Assembly: GCA_963806145.1 (NCBI GenBank)
Contig: CAWDXD010000030.1
Coordinates: 124,001-188,000 of the forward strand
Length of the DNA: 64,000 bases
From: DASXKD01 sp963806145
GTDB taxonomy: Bacteria > Actinomycetota > Actinomycetes > Streptosporangiales > Streptosporangiaceae
Reading direction: 5' to 3'
The notes beneath the pieces were generated by a model. That model searched no databases. It saw nothing but the letters and a program-made list of their open reading frames with translations, and was not told where the DNA came from. Made by a program: the position numbers and the translations under genes. Every line of letters starts with the position of its first letter. Position 1 is the stretch's first letter. Positions 44,042 through 52,379 of this stretch are shown piece by piece.

Positions 44042-44914
44042 ATGGCGAGCCCGCCAGCCGATGTTGTGATTATCACCGGGATGTCGGGTGCGGGGAAAAG
44101 CACGACCGCCAAGTCCCTGGAGGACCTGGACTGGTATGTCATCGAGAACCTTCCGCCTGGCCTGCTGCCCACCATGATCGACCTGGCGATGCGGGCCAAC
44201 GGGACCCTGCCGAGGATCGCCGCCGTCATTGACCTGCGCAGCAGCCGGGCGTTCTCCACCGACCTGGAGTCGAGCATCCGTGAGCTCGGCTCGCGCGGCA
44301 TCCGGCCGCGCGTGGTGTTCCTCGAGGCGAGCGACGAGACGCTGGTGCGGCGTTTCGAGAACGTGCGCCGCCCGCATCCGCTGCAGGAGGACGGCCGGGT
44401 GGTGGACGGGATCGCCGCCGAACGGCAGCGGCTGAGCGGGCTCCGGGAGGACGCGGACCTGGTACTCGACACCTCCGCGCTCAACGTCCACGAGCTGCGC
44501 GCCCGGATGCGCGATTTCTTCGGCACGCCCGCGGCCAGCGCTCTGCGGGTGAGCGTGGTCTCGTTCGGCTACAAGTACGGTCTTCCGGTGGACGCCGACC
44601 TGGTCGCCGACTGCCGGTTCCTGCCCAACCCGCGCTGGGTCGACTCGCTCGCGCCGCTCAACGGCCAGGACGAGCGGGTCCGGGACTACGTGCTCAAGCA
44701 GCCCGGCGCCGAGGAGTTCCTGAAGTCCTACACCGAGACCCTGCGGATCACCTTCGACGGGTACGGCCGGCAGGGGAAGCAGTACGTGACGCTGGCGGTG
44801 GGCTGCACCGGCGGCAAGCACCGCAGCGTGACCATGGCCGAGCAGCTGGGCATCCGGCTGGAGGAAGCCGGCCTGGGAACCCAGGTGGTGCACCGCGATC
44901 TGGGGCGTGAATGA
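44042..44914 (+). CDS. rapZ: RapZ-like P-loop nucleotide-binding protein
   Basis: A 290-residue protein. VVIITGMSGAGKSTTAKSLEDLDWYVIENLP holds the Walker A motif, and VLDTSALNVHELR and CTGGKHRSVTMAEQL are typical of the RapZ (YvcJ) family. In enteric bacteria RapZ controls GlmS via small RNAs; in Gram-positives the role is unclear, though ATP and GTP are hydrolysed. ATG 44042 with GAAGAGG five bases upstream is preferred to GTG 44018. Its stop overlaps yvcK in ATGA. Confidence 0.92.
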   Translation: MASPPADVVIITGMSGAGKSTTAKSLEDLDWYVIENLPPGLLPTMIDLAMRANGTLPRIAAVIDLRSSRAFSTDLESSIRELGSRGIRPRVVFLEASDETLVRRFENVRRPHPLQEDGRVVDGIAAERQRLSGLREDADLVLDTSALNVHELRARMRDFFGTPAASALRVSVVSFGYKYGLPVDADLVADCRFLPNPRWVDSLAPLNGQDERVRDYVLKQPGAEEFLKSYTETLRITFDGYGRQGKQYVTLAVGCTGGKHRSVTMAEQLGIRLEEAGLGTQVVHRDLGRE

Positions 44915-45900
44915 CGGCCGGCGGCCACGTTCCTGTCGTCCCCGCCGTCCGGCCACTCAACCCCAAGGTCGTGGCGCTGGGCGGCGGCCACGGCCTGTTC
45001 GCCTCCCTGTCCGCGCTGCGCCGGGTCACCCGGCAGCTCACCGCGATCGTGACGGTCGCCGATGACGGCGGCTCCTCCGGTGTGCTCCGCCGCGATTTCG
45101 GCGTGCTGCCGCCGGGGGACCTGCGCATGGCGCTCGCCGCGCTGTGCGGCGACGACGCCTGGGGCACCACCTGGAGCCGGGTGGTGCAGCACCGGTTCGA
45201 GGGCCTGGGCGGCCTGGGCGGCCACACCGTCGGCAACGTGCTGATCGTCGCCCTGTGGGAGCTTCTCGGGGACACCGTCCAGGGCCTGGACTGGGTCGGC
45301 AGGCTGCTCGGTGCGCACGGACGGGTGCTCCCGATGGCGTCGGTCCCGCTGGACCTGGCCGCCGAGGTGGAAGGCGCCGACCCGGCGCGGCCGGGGGAGA
45401 TCACCCTGGTCCGCGGGCAGGTCGCCTGCGCGTCCACCACCGGCCGGGTGCGCTCGGTGTCGCTGGTCCCCGCGGACCCGCCCGCCTGCCCGCAGGCCAT
45501 TGCCGCGGTCGCCACCGCGGACTGGGTCGTGCTCGGCCCCGGTTCCTGGTTCACCAGCATCCTGCCCCACCTGATGGTGCCCGAACTGGCGGAAGCGCTG
45601 ATCACGACCCCGGCCCGCCGCGTGGTCGCGCTGAACCTGGTGCCGCAGGCCGGGGAGACCGACGGGTTCTCGCCCCATACCCACCTGGAGGTGCTCGCCG
45701 AGCACGCGCCCGGGCTGACCGTGGACGTGGTGCTCGCCGACCGCCGGGCGGCCGGGGAATACGCCGCGGAATTGGAGAAGGCCGCCGGGCTGCTCGGTGG
45801 CAGGCTGGTGATGACCGACCTGGCGATGCGCGACGGGTCGCCGCACCATGATCCGCGGCGACTGGCGGGGGCGTTCGCGGAAATCTTCGAGGGGGAGTGA
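44911..45900 (+). CDS. yvcK: YvcK/GlmR-like gluconeogenesis factor
   Basis: A 329-residue UDP-sugar-binding protein (CofD-like fold). KVVALGGGHGLFASLSALRRVT and VADDGGSSGVLRRDFG, followed by PPGDLRMALAAL, are the signature. Relatives steer carbon toward cell wall precursors during growth on non-sugar carbon, and mycobacterial CuvA belongs here. ATG 44911 overlaps the rapZ stop. The order rapZ-yvcK-whiA is conserved across Gram-positive bacteria. Confidence 0.92.
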   Translation: MTAGGHVPVVPAVRPLNPKVVALGGGHGLFASLSALRRVTRQLTAIVTVADDGGSSGVLRRDFGVLPPGDLRMALAALCGDDAWGTTWSRVVQHRFEGLGGLGGHTVGNVLIVALWELLGDTVQGLDWVGRLLGAHGRVLPMASVPLDLAAEVEGADPARPGEITLVRGQVACASTTGRVRSVSLVPADPPACPQAIAAVATADWVVLGPGSWFTSILPHLMVPELAEALITTPARRVVALNLVPQAGETDGFSPHTHLEVLAEHAPGLTVDVVLADRRAAGEYAAELEKAAGLLGGRLVMTDLAMRDGSPHHDPRRLAGAFAEIFEGE

Positions 45901-45904
45901 AGCG

Positions 45905-46885
45905 ATGGCCATGACCGGCCTGGTCAAGGATGAGCTGAGCCGTGTTGAGGTCCTGAAGCCGTGCTGCCGCAAGGCGGAGGTGTCTACCCTGCTGCGCTTC
46001 GCGGGCGGCCTGCACATCGCCGGCGGGCGCATCGTGGTCGAGGCCGAGCTTGACACCGGCGCCGCCGCCCGGCGGCTGCGCAAGGACATCGCCGAGGTGT
46101 TCGGCCACACGAGCGACCTGATCGTGCTCGCGCCCGGCGGCCTGCGCAAGGGCAACAGGTACGTGGTCCGGGTGCGCAAGGACGGCGACAGCCTGGCCCG
46201 CCAGACCGGCCTGGTGGACAGCTACGGACGGCCGGTGCGCGGCCTGCCCCGGCATGTGGTGTCCGGCCCGGCCTGCGACTGTGAGGCAGCCTGGCGCGGG
46301 GCCTTCCTGGCACACGGCAGCCTCACCGGCCCGGGCAGGTCGATGGCGCTCGAGGTGACCTGCCCCGGCCCCGAGGCTGCGCTGGCCCTGGCCGGGGCCG
46401 CCAGGCGGCTGAAGATCCACGCGAAGGCCCGCGAGGTGCGGGGCGTGGACCGGGTCGTGGTAAGGGACGGGGACGCGATCAGCGCGCTGCTGACCCGGCT
46501 GGGCGCGCACGACAGCATGCTCGCCTGGGAGGAGCGCCGGATGCGGCGGGAGGTCCGGGCGGCGGCGAACCGGCTGGCCAACTTCGACGACGCCAACCTG
46601 CGCCGCAGCGCCCGCGCGGCGGTCGCTGCCGGAGCCAGGGTGGAACGGGCACTGGAGATCCTGGGCGGCGACGCGCCCGAGCACCTGACCGTGGCCGGGC
46701 TGCTGCGCATCCAGCACCGCCAGGCCAGCCTCGAGGAACTCGGCCAGCTTGCCGACCCGCAGCTCACCAAGGACGCCATCGCCGGCCGGATCCGCCGCCT
46801 GCTTGCCATGGCCGACAAGCGCGCCCGTGACCTGGGCATCCCCAGTACGGAGGCACAACTCCCCCCGGACATGCTGATGTCCTAG
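45905..46885 (+). CDS. whiA: Sporulation/division regulator WhiA
   Basis: A 326-residue protein with an N-terminal LAGLIDADG homing-endonuclease-like fold and a C-terminal helix-turn-helix (about 255-315, DPQLTKDAIAGRIRRLLAMADKRA). KDELSRV near the start and LAHGSLTGPGRSMALEV are typical. In sporulating actinomycetes it works with WhiB; in others it affects division. ATG 45905 follows GGGGGAG and comes four bases after the yvcK stop. Confidence 0.93.
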   Translation: MAMTGLVKDELSRVEVLKPCCRKAEVSTLLRFAGGLHIAGGRIVVEAELDTGAAARRLRKDIAEVFGHTSDLIVLAPGGLRKGNRYVVRVRKDGDSLARQTGLVDSYGRPVRGLPRHVVSGPACDCEAAWRGAFLAHGSLTGPGRSMALEVTCPGPEAALALAGAARRLKIHAKAREVRGVDRVVVRDGDAISALLTRLGAHDSMLAWEERRMRREVRAAANRLANFDDANLRRSARAAVAAGARVERALEILGGDAPEHLTVAGLLRIQHRQASLEELGQLADPQLTKDAIAGRIRRLLAMADKRARDLGIPSTEAQLPPDMLMS

Positions 46886-46954
46886 GGCGGGAGCCGTTCG
46901 ATAGGCTCGATATGCCGCCCAAGACCGCCGTCACACATCGAGGAGAACAACGCC

Positions 46955-47977
46955 GTGACTATCCGCGTGGGCATCAACGGGTTCGGCCGGATCGGCCGGA
47001 ACTTCTGGCGCGCCGTCCATGCCGCGCAGGCAACCGGGCAGGGCGGCGGCATCGAGATCGTCGCGGCCAACGACCTGACCGACCCGGCCACCAACGCCTA
47101 CCTGCTGAAGTACGACACTGTGCTGGGCACGCTGGACGTGGACGTGACCGCCGACGGCGACATCATCCGGGCCGGTGACCAGGAGATCCGGATCCTCGCG
47201 GAGCGGGATCCGGCCGTCCTGCCCTGGGGTGACCTGGGGGTCGACGTGGTCATCGAGTCCACCGGCCGGTTCACCTCCCGGGATGCCGCGGCCGCGCACC
47301 TGACCGCGGGCGCGCGGAAGGTGATCATCTCCGCGCCGGCCAAGGGCGAGGACATCACGATCGTGATGGGCGTCAACGACGACAAGTACGACCCCGGGCA
47401 GCACCACGTGATATCCAACGCCTCGTGCACGACGAACTGCGTCGCGCCGATGGCCAAGGTGCTGGCCGACAGCTTCGGCATCGTCAAGGGCATGATGACG
47501 ACCATCCACGCCTACACCTCTGACCAGGTGCTGCAGGACTTCCAGCACCGTGACCTGCGCCGGGCGCGGGCCGCCGCGCAGAACATCATCCCGACCACCA
47601 CCGGCGCCGCGAAGGCGACCTCGCTGGTGCTGCCCGAGCTCAAGGGCAAGATGGACGGCATCTCGATGCGGGTGCCGGTGATCGACGGGTCGGTCACCGA
47701 CCTGGTGGCGCAGCTGGAGCGCGAGGTCACCGTGGCCGAGGTCAACGCGGCGTTCCAGGCCGCGGCCGACGGGCCGCTGAAGAACTACCTGTGCTACTCC
47801 ACCGACCCCATCGTGTCGTCCGACATCGTGGGCACGCCCTGGTCGTGCACGTTCGACGCCCCGCTCACCATGGCCATCGGCGACCAGGTCAAGATCGTCG
47901 GCTGGTACGACAACGAGTTCGGCTACTCGAACCGGCTGGCCGACGTGGCCGTGCTGGTCGGCTCGGGCCTGCGATGA
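46955..47977 (+). CDS. gap: Glyceraldehyde-3-phosphate dehydrogenase, type I
   Basis: A 340-residue NAD-dependent enzyme of glycolysis. RVGINGFGRIGRNFWRA binds NAD. The catalytic Cys is in SNASCTTNCVAP, and the His follows in the usual place. GTG 46955 has GAGGAGAA upstream. It is the first of gap-pgk-tpiA, the conserved lower-glycolysis run. The codons around residue 23 (AQATGQGGGIEIV) include a small Gly-rich insertion. Length and motifs are otherwise normal. Confidence 0.96.
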   Translation: MTIRVGINGFGRIGRNFWRAVHAAQATGQGGGIEIVAANDLTDPATNAYLLKYDTVLGTLDVDVTADGDIIRAGDQEIRILAERDPAVLPWGDLGVDVVIESTGRFTSRDAAAAHLTAGARKVIISAPAKGEDITIVMGVNDDKYDPGQHHVISNASCTTNCVAPMAKVLADSFGIVKGMMTTIHAYTSDQVLQDFQHRDLRRARAAAQNIIPTTTGAAKATSLVLPELKGKMDGISMRVPVIDGSVTDLVAQLEREVTVAEVNAAFQAAADGPLKNYLCYSTDPIVSSDIVGTPWSCTFDAPLTMAIGDQVKIVGWYDNEFGYSNRLADVAVLVGSGLR

Positions 47978-48032
47978 GCGCTGAGCACCGCCACCCGGCC
48001 TGTTTTCGCTGCGTTACGGATCCTCGTGGCTG

Positions 48033-49301
48033 ATGAAGCGCGCTGAGGATCTCGATGTCGCGGGCCGGACCGTCCTGGTACGCGCCGACCTGAACGTGCC
48101 CCTGGATAGCGCGACCATTACCGACGACGGGCGGATCCGGGCCAGCCTGCCGACGATCGGTGACCTGCTACGCCGCGAAGCGGCGGTGATCGTCTGCGCG
48201 CATCTCGGCCGGCCGACGGGGGACGACTACGCCGCACGCGCCGCGGGCGGGCCCTCGCTGCGGCCGGTGGCCGACCGGCTCGCGGAACTGCTCGGGCAGC
48301 CGGTGACGCTGGCCGCCGACGTGGCCGGCGAGTCGGCCAGCGTCATCGCGTCCACCATGGCCCCCGGTGAAGTCGCGCTGCTGGAGAACGTGCGGTTCGA
48401 GCCCGCGGAGACCAGCAAGGACGACGCGGTGCGCGGCGAGCTTGCGGCACGCCTCGCCGCGCTGGCCGACCTGTACGTGGGCGACGGTTTCGGCGCCATG
48501 CACCGCAAGCACGCCAGCGTCTACGACACGCCGCTGCTGCTGCCGCACGCCGCCGGGCAGCTGGTCCTCGCCGAGGTCGCGGTACTGCGGCAGCTGACCG
48601 CCAGCCCGGCCCGTCCTTACGTGGTCGTGCTGGGCGGCGCCAAGGTCTCCGACAAGCTGGCCGTCATCGGAAACCTCGTCGGCGGTGCTAGCCCCGGCCC
48701 CACCGCCCCGCTCAGCGCTAGCCCTCACCCCACCACCCCGCCCAAGGCCGACCGGCTGCTGATCTGCGGCGGCATGGCCTACACCTTCCTGGCGGCTCAG
48801 GGGCACCGGGTCGGCAGCTCGCTGCTCGACAACGAGCGGATCGGCCAGGTGAAGGCCGCGATGGATGACGCGGCCCAGGCCGGCGTGGAAGTGGTGCTGC
48901 CGGTCGACCACGTGGTGGCCGACCATTTCGGCGCCGACGCGGTACCTGAGGTTATCTCCGGGCCCGACATCCCCGACGGCAAAATGGGCCTGGACATCGG
49001 CCCTGCCACCGGGGAACTGTTCGCCCGCAAGCTGGCCGATGCGAAGACCGTGTTCTGGAACGGCCCGCCAGGGGTATTCGAGTTTCCCGCGTTCGCCGCC
49101 GGCACGCGGGCGGTCGCCGAGGCGGTCAGCGCCGTATCCGGGCTGACCGTCGTCGGCGGCGGCGACTCAGCGGCAGCCGTTCGGCAGCTCAAACTGCCAG
49201 CCGACGCGTTCACGCATATCTCGACGGGAGGCGGCGCCAGCCTGGAGTACCTGGAGGGTGCCACCCTGCCGGGCCTGGCGGCACTGGAGGCGGGCACGTG
49301 A
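48033..49301 (+). CDS. pgk: Phosphoglycerate kinase with low-complexity insertion
   Basis: A 422-residue enzyme making ATP from 1,3-bisphosphoglycerate. VLVRADLNVPLD is the substrate-binding start, and VVVLGGAKVSDKLAVIGNL and GGGDSAAAVRQL are the expected ATP-lobe motifs. Between VIGNL and ADRLLICGGMAYTF lies an extra stretch of about 22 residues, rich in Pro, Ser, Thr and Ala, that most PGKs lack; its DNA contains a near-repeat of GCTAGCCC. It follows gap by 55 bases, and its stop overlaps the tpiA GTG. The 1,3-bisphosphoglycerate it uses is also the donor for FkbH-type enzymes. Confidence 0.95.
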   Translation: MKRAEDLDVAGRTVLVRADLNVPLDSATITDDGRIRASLPTIGDLLRREAAVIVCAHLGRPTGDDYAARAAGGPSLRPVADRLAELLGQPVTLAADVAGESASVIASTMAPGEVALLENVRFEPAETSKDDAVRGELAARLAALADLYVGDGFGAMHRKHASVYDTPLLLPHAAGQLVLAEVAVLRQLTASPARPYVVVLGGAKVSDKLAVIGNLVGGASPGPTAPLSASPHPTTPPKADRLLICGGMAYTFLAAQGHRVGSSLLDNERIGQVKAAMDDAAQAGVEVVLPVDHVVADHFGADAVPEVISGPDIPDGKMGLDIGPATGELFARKLADAKTVFWNGPPGVFEFPAFAAGTRAVAEAVSAVSGLTVVGGGDSAAAVRQLKLPADAFTHISTGGGASLEYLEGATLPGLAALEAGT

Positions 49302-50095
49302 GCGGGAGCAGCGCCCGGATGCCGCTGATGGCAGGCAACTGGAAGATGCACAACAATCACCTGGAGGCGCTCGCCCTGGTGCAGAAGCTCGCGTTCACGC
49401 TGAGCCGCAAGGACCTCAAGGCCGTCGAGGTGGCCGTGCTGCCCCCGTTCACCGCGCTGCGCAGCGTGCAGACCCTGGTGATGGGGGACAAGCTGGAGAT
49501 CCGCTACGGCGCGCAGGACATCTCCGAGCACGACGACGGCGCCTATACCGGCGACGTGTCCGGGTCCATGCTGGCCAAGCTGGGCTGCAGCTATGTGCTC
49601 GCCGGGCACTCGGAGCGGCGGCAGTACCACGGCGAGGACGACGCCCTGGTGAACGCGAAGGTCAAGGCCGCGCTGAAGTGGGGCCTGGTGCCCATCCTGT
49701 GCGTCGGCGAGACTCTGGAGGTGCGCCAGGCAGGCGGCCACCTGGGCCACACCACCGCGCAATTGGACGGGGCACTGGCCGGCGTGCCCGCCGAGAAGGT
49801 CGCCGGGATGGTGATCGCCTACGAGCCGGTCTGGGCGATCGGCACCGGTGAGGTCGCCAGCCCGGAGGACGCCCAGGAGGCCGCGGGGGCCATCCGCGAG
49901 CGGGTTTCCGCGGTTCACGGCGACGATGTAGCCGCGAATGTGCGTATTCTGTATGGCGGGTCGGTTAAGGCCGACAACATAGCAGTGATGATGGCTCAAC
50001 CAGCCATCGATGGTGCCCTGGTCGGTGGTGCCAGCCTCGATGCCGGTGCATTCGTGAGAATATGCCGGTACCGGGAACTGGCCGTCGGTGCCTGA
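49298..50095 (+). CDS. tpiA: Triosephosphate isomerase
   Basis: A 265-residue TIM-barrel enzyme that interconverts glyceraldehyde-3-phosphate and dihydroxyacetone phosphate. MAGNWKMHNN, the catalytic His in LAGHSERR, and the Glu in AYEPVWAIGTG are all present, with GGSVKADN for phosphate binding. GTG 49298 overlaps the pgk stop in GTGA; ATG 49319 is a possible shorter start. The secG gene follows after 29 bases. Confidence 0.96.
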   Translation: MSGSSARMPLMAGNWKMHNNHLEALALVQKLAFTLSRKDLKAVEVAVLPPFTALRSVQTLVMGDKLEIRYGAQDISEHDDGAYTGDVSGSMLAKLGCSYVLAGHSERRQYHGEDDALVNAKVKAALKWGLVPILCVGETLEVRQAGGHLGHTTAQLDGALAGVPAEKVAGMVIAYEPVWAIGTGEVASPEDAQEAAGAIRERVSAVHGDDVAANVRILYGGSVKADNIAVMMAQPAIDGALVGGASLDAGAFVRICRYRELAVGA

Positions 50096-50124
50096 GCACG
50101 GTACCTGGAAGGACGAGATCGGCA

Positions 50125-50355
50125 GTGACCATAGCAATTGCGGTCGTCCTGATCATCACGAGCCTGCTGATGATCCTGCTTGTGCTGCTGCACAAGGGCA
50201 AGGGTGGCGGCCTGTCGGACCTGTTCGGCGGCGGGGTGTCTTCCTCGCTCGGCTCGTCATCCGTGGTGGAGCGGAACCTGGACCGGCTCACGATCTTCTG
50301 CGGAGTGCTCTGGTTCCTCTGCATCGTGGCCCTGAATCTGTTGCTCAACCACTAA
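50125..50355 (+). CDS. secG: Preprotein translocase subunit SecG
   Basis: A 76-residue membrane protein of the SecYEG export channel. Two hydrophobic helices (about 2-21 and 52-72) flank the conserved loop HKGKGGGLSDLFGGG. GTG 50125 lies after AAGGACGAG. Placement right after tpiA is typical for actinobacteria. Confidence 0.93.
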   Translation: MTIAIAVVLIITSLLMILLVLLHKGKGGGLSDLFGGGVSSSLGSSSVVERNLDRLTIFCGVLWFLCIVALNLLLNH

Positions 50356-50406
50356 GGGTCGTGGCCCGCTCCTGGTCGGGTGAGCGGATTAAGCAAGGGG
50401 TGGTCA

Positions 50407-50739
50407 GTGGGTAGTGGCAATGCCATCCGGGGAAGCCGCGTAGGCGCGGGCCCCATGGGTGAGGCGGAACGTGGCGAGGCGGCACCGCGGATACGCGTGT
50501 CCTTCTGGTGCGCGAACAACCATGAGACGCGGCCGAGTTTCGCGACCGATGCGGCCGTCCCGGAGCACTGGGACTGCCCCCGGTGCGGCTTCCCAGCCGG
50601 CCGGGACGAGGCCAAACCCCCCGACCCGCCGCACAGCGAGCCCTACAAGACGCACCTGGCCTACGTGAAGGAGCGGCGCACCGACTCCGACGGCGCCGCC
50701 ATCCTGGCCGAAGCCCTGGGCCGCATCAGGCGCGCTTAA
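50407..50739 (+). CDS. rbpA: RNA polymerase-binding protein RbpA
   Basis: A 110-residue actinobacterial factor that stabilises the polymerase-promoter complex with the principal sigma factor. GNAIRGSRVGAGPMGEAERGE is the N-terminal tail and basic linker. The zinc or core domain carries the Cys in SFWCANNHETRPSF, and CPRCGFPAG follows. YKTHLAYVKERRTD, near the end, binds sigma region 2. GTG 50407 is chosen because it starts at the conserved GSGNAIRGSR N-terminus. Confidence 0.95.
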   Translation: MGSGNAIRGSRVGAGPMGEAERGEAAPRIRVSFWCANNHETRPSFATDAAVPEHWDCPRCGFPAGRDEAKPPDPPHSEPYKTHLAYVKERRTDSDGAAILAEALGRIRRA

Positions 50740-50758
50740 AACCCCAGCCGACAGGGCC

Positions 50759-50823
50759 AAGGCCCCCGCGACGAAGTCGCAGGGGCCGCAGGCCATCGGG
50801 GGTTCCAGGGGTCGCTCCCCCAG
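50759..50823. terminator. Bidirectional terminator and dispersed-repeat copy between rbpA and gadB
   Basis: GGCCCCCGCGAC (50761-50772) pairs with GTCGCAGGGGCC (50776-50787) around GAA, and the core GGGGGTTCCAGGGGTCG follows. The layout matches the copy after egtD. It lies between convergent genes that stop at 50739 and 50831. Confidence 0.75.
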
Positions 50824-50830
50824 ATCAGCG

Positions 50831-52264
50831 CTAATGGGCGAAGCCCTGGCGCTTGCCTTCGGGGACGAGCGGTGCGCAGTCGTTCGGGTGTGCGGCCAGT
50901 GCATGCCAGTGGTGGCCCAGGTCGGTCAGGAACAGGTCGGCCAGGTCCGTGGTGAAACCGTTGCGGATCACCACCCGGATGACCGCCGTGTCGGTGAGAT
51001 CCTCGGGGAAGGTATAGGCGGGTACCAGCCAGCCGCGGGTACGCAGCCGCTCGGACAGGTCGAACACCGTGTAAGTGGCCTGCGGGTCCGCGATCTTGAA
51101 CGCGAACACCGGGAGTTCGCGCCCCTCACTGATCATCTCGAACGGGCCCATCTTGGCGATGCGCCCGGACATGTGCACGGCAACGTCCTGGCACGCCCGG
51201 TGCACCCGCTGGTATCCGGAAAAGCCAAGCCGCAGGAAGTTGTAGTACTGGGCGGCCACCTGCGCCCCCGGCCGGGAGAAGTTCAGCGCGAACGTCGGCA
51301 TCTGGCCGCCGAGGTAGTTGACGTTGAACACCAGGTCCTTGGGCAGCGCCCCGGCCTCGCGCCACACCACCCAGCCCACCCCGGGGTACACCAGGCCGTA
51401 CTTGTGCCCGGAGGCGTTGATCGAGGCCACCCGGGGCACCCGGAAGTCCCAGATCAGGTCCGGCTGCAGGAACGGCGCGATGAACCCGCCGGACGCCCCG
51501 TCCACGTGGATCGGCACGTCCGGGCCGCCACCGGCGGCCAGCCGGTCCAGTTCGGCGTTGATCTCACCGACCGGCTCGTAGCTGCCGTCCATGGTGGAGC
51601 CGAGCACCGCCACCACGCCGATGGTGTTCTCGTCGCAGCGGGCCGCGGCCTCGGGGCCGGTCAGGTGGTAACGCCCTGGCGCCATCGGCACCCGCCGCGG
51701 CTCCACCTGCCAGTAGCGGCAGAACTTCTCCCAGCACACCTGCACGTTCGCGCCCATCACCAGATTGGGCGGGGCGGCGGGGTCAGAGCTAGCACTGCGG
51801 CGGCCGGTCGCTGCCTGCGCCGCGTCGCGCCGCTCCCGCCAGCGCCACAGCAGCGCCATCCCGGCCAGCATGCAGGCCTCGCTGGACCCGGTGGTGGAAC
51901 AGCCGGTCGCGTCCACGCACTCCGGTGCGTGCCAGAGGTCGGCGAGGATGTTGACGCAGCGCGCCTCCAGTTCCGCGGTCTGCGGGTACTCATCCTTGTC
52001 GATCATGTTCTTGTCCAGGCACTCGGTCATGAGCTGCCGCGCCTGGGGTTCCATCCAGGTGGTGACGAACGTGGCGAGGTTCAGCCGGGCGTTCCCGTCC
52101 AGCATCAGCTCGTCCCGGACCACCTGCAGCGCGGTGTCGGGCAGCATCTGGTGCCGGGGGAGCGCGTGCCGGGGCACCGGCTCCTGGGCGAGCCGGACGT
52201 ACACGGGGTTGATGTCGAATTCGGACGGCTCGCCCGACTGCCGGGCGTCGGTGTGCAAGGCCAT
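50831..52264 (-). CDS. gadB: Glutamate decarboxylase
   Basis: A 477-residue PLP enzyme that turns glutamate into GABA and consumes a proton. DATGCSTTGSSEACMLAGMAL and the Lys in INASGHKYGLVYPGVGW match bacterial GadA/GadB, including the C-terminal region near IRVVIRNGF. ATG 52264 (MALHTDARQ) is chosen; two in-frame upstream codons are less likely because the reading frame there runs toward the divergent ligase start. No GABA antiporter is next to it, so acid resistance is not certain. Confidence 0.93.
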   Translation of the reverse strand: MALHTDARQSGEPSEFDINPVYVRLAQEPVPRHALPRHQMLPDTALQVVRDELMLDGNARLNLATFVTTWMEPQARQLMTECLDKNMIDKDEYPQTAELEARCVNILADLWHAPECVDATGCSTTGSSEACMLAGMALLWRWRERRDAAQAATGRRSASSDPAAPPNLVMGANVQVCWEKFCRYWQVEPRRVPMAPGRYHLTGPEAAARCDENTIGVVAVLGSTMDGSYEPVGEINAELDRLAAGGGPDVPIHVDGASGGFIAPFLQPDLIWDFRVPRVASINASGHKYGLVYPGVGWVVWREAGALPKDLVFNVNYLGGQMPTFALNFSRPGAQVAAQYYNFLRLGFSGYQRVHRACQDVAVHMSGRIAKMGPFEMISEGRELPVFAFKIADPQATYTVFDLSERLRTRGWLVPAYTFPEDLTDTAVIRVVIRNGFTTDLADLFLTDLGHHWHALAAHPNDCAPLVPEGKRQGFAH

Positions 52265-52379
52265 AAGCATGGATTGTCGCAGGGAGCCTGGCCCGCGGGC
52301 CAGGCGCTTCGCGGCGACCGGGTCGCGGGATTCCCGATCATTGATGAGAGCATGGCCGGAGCGAAGGGGAGGACGACAG

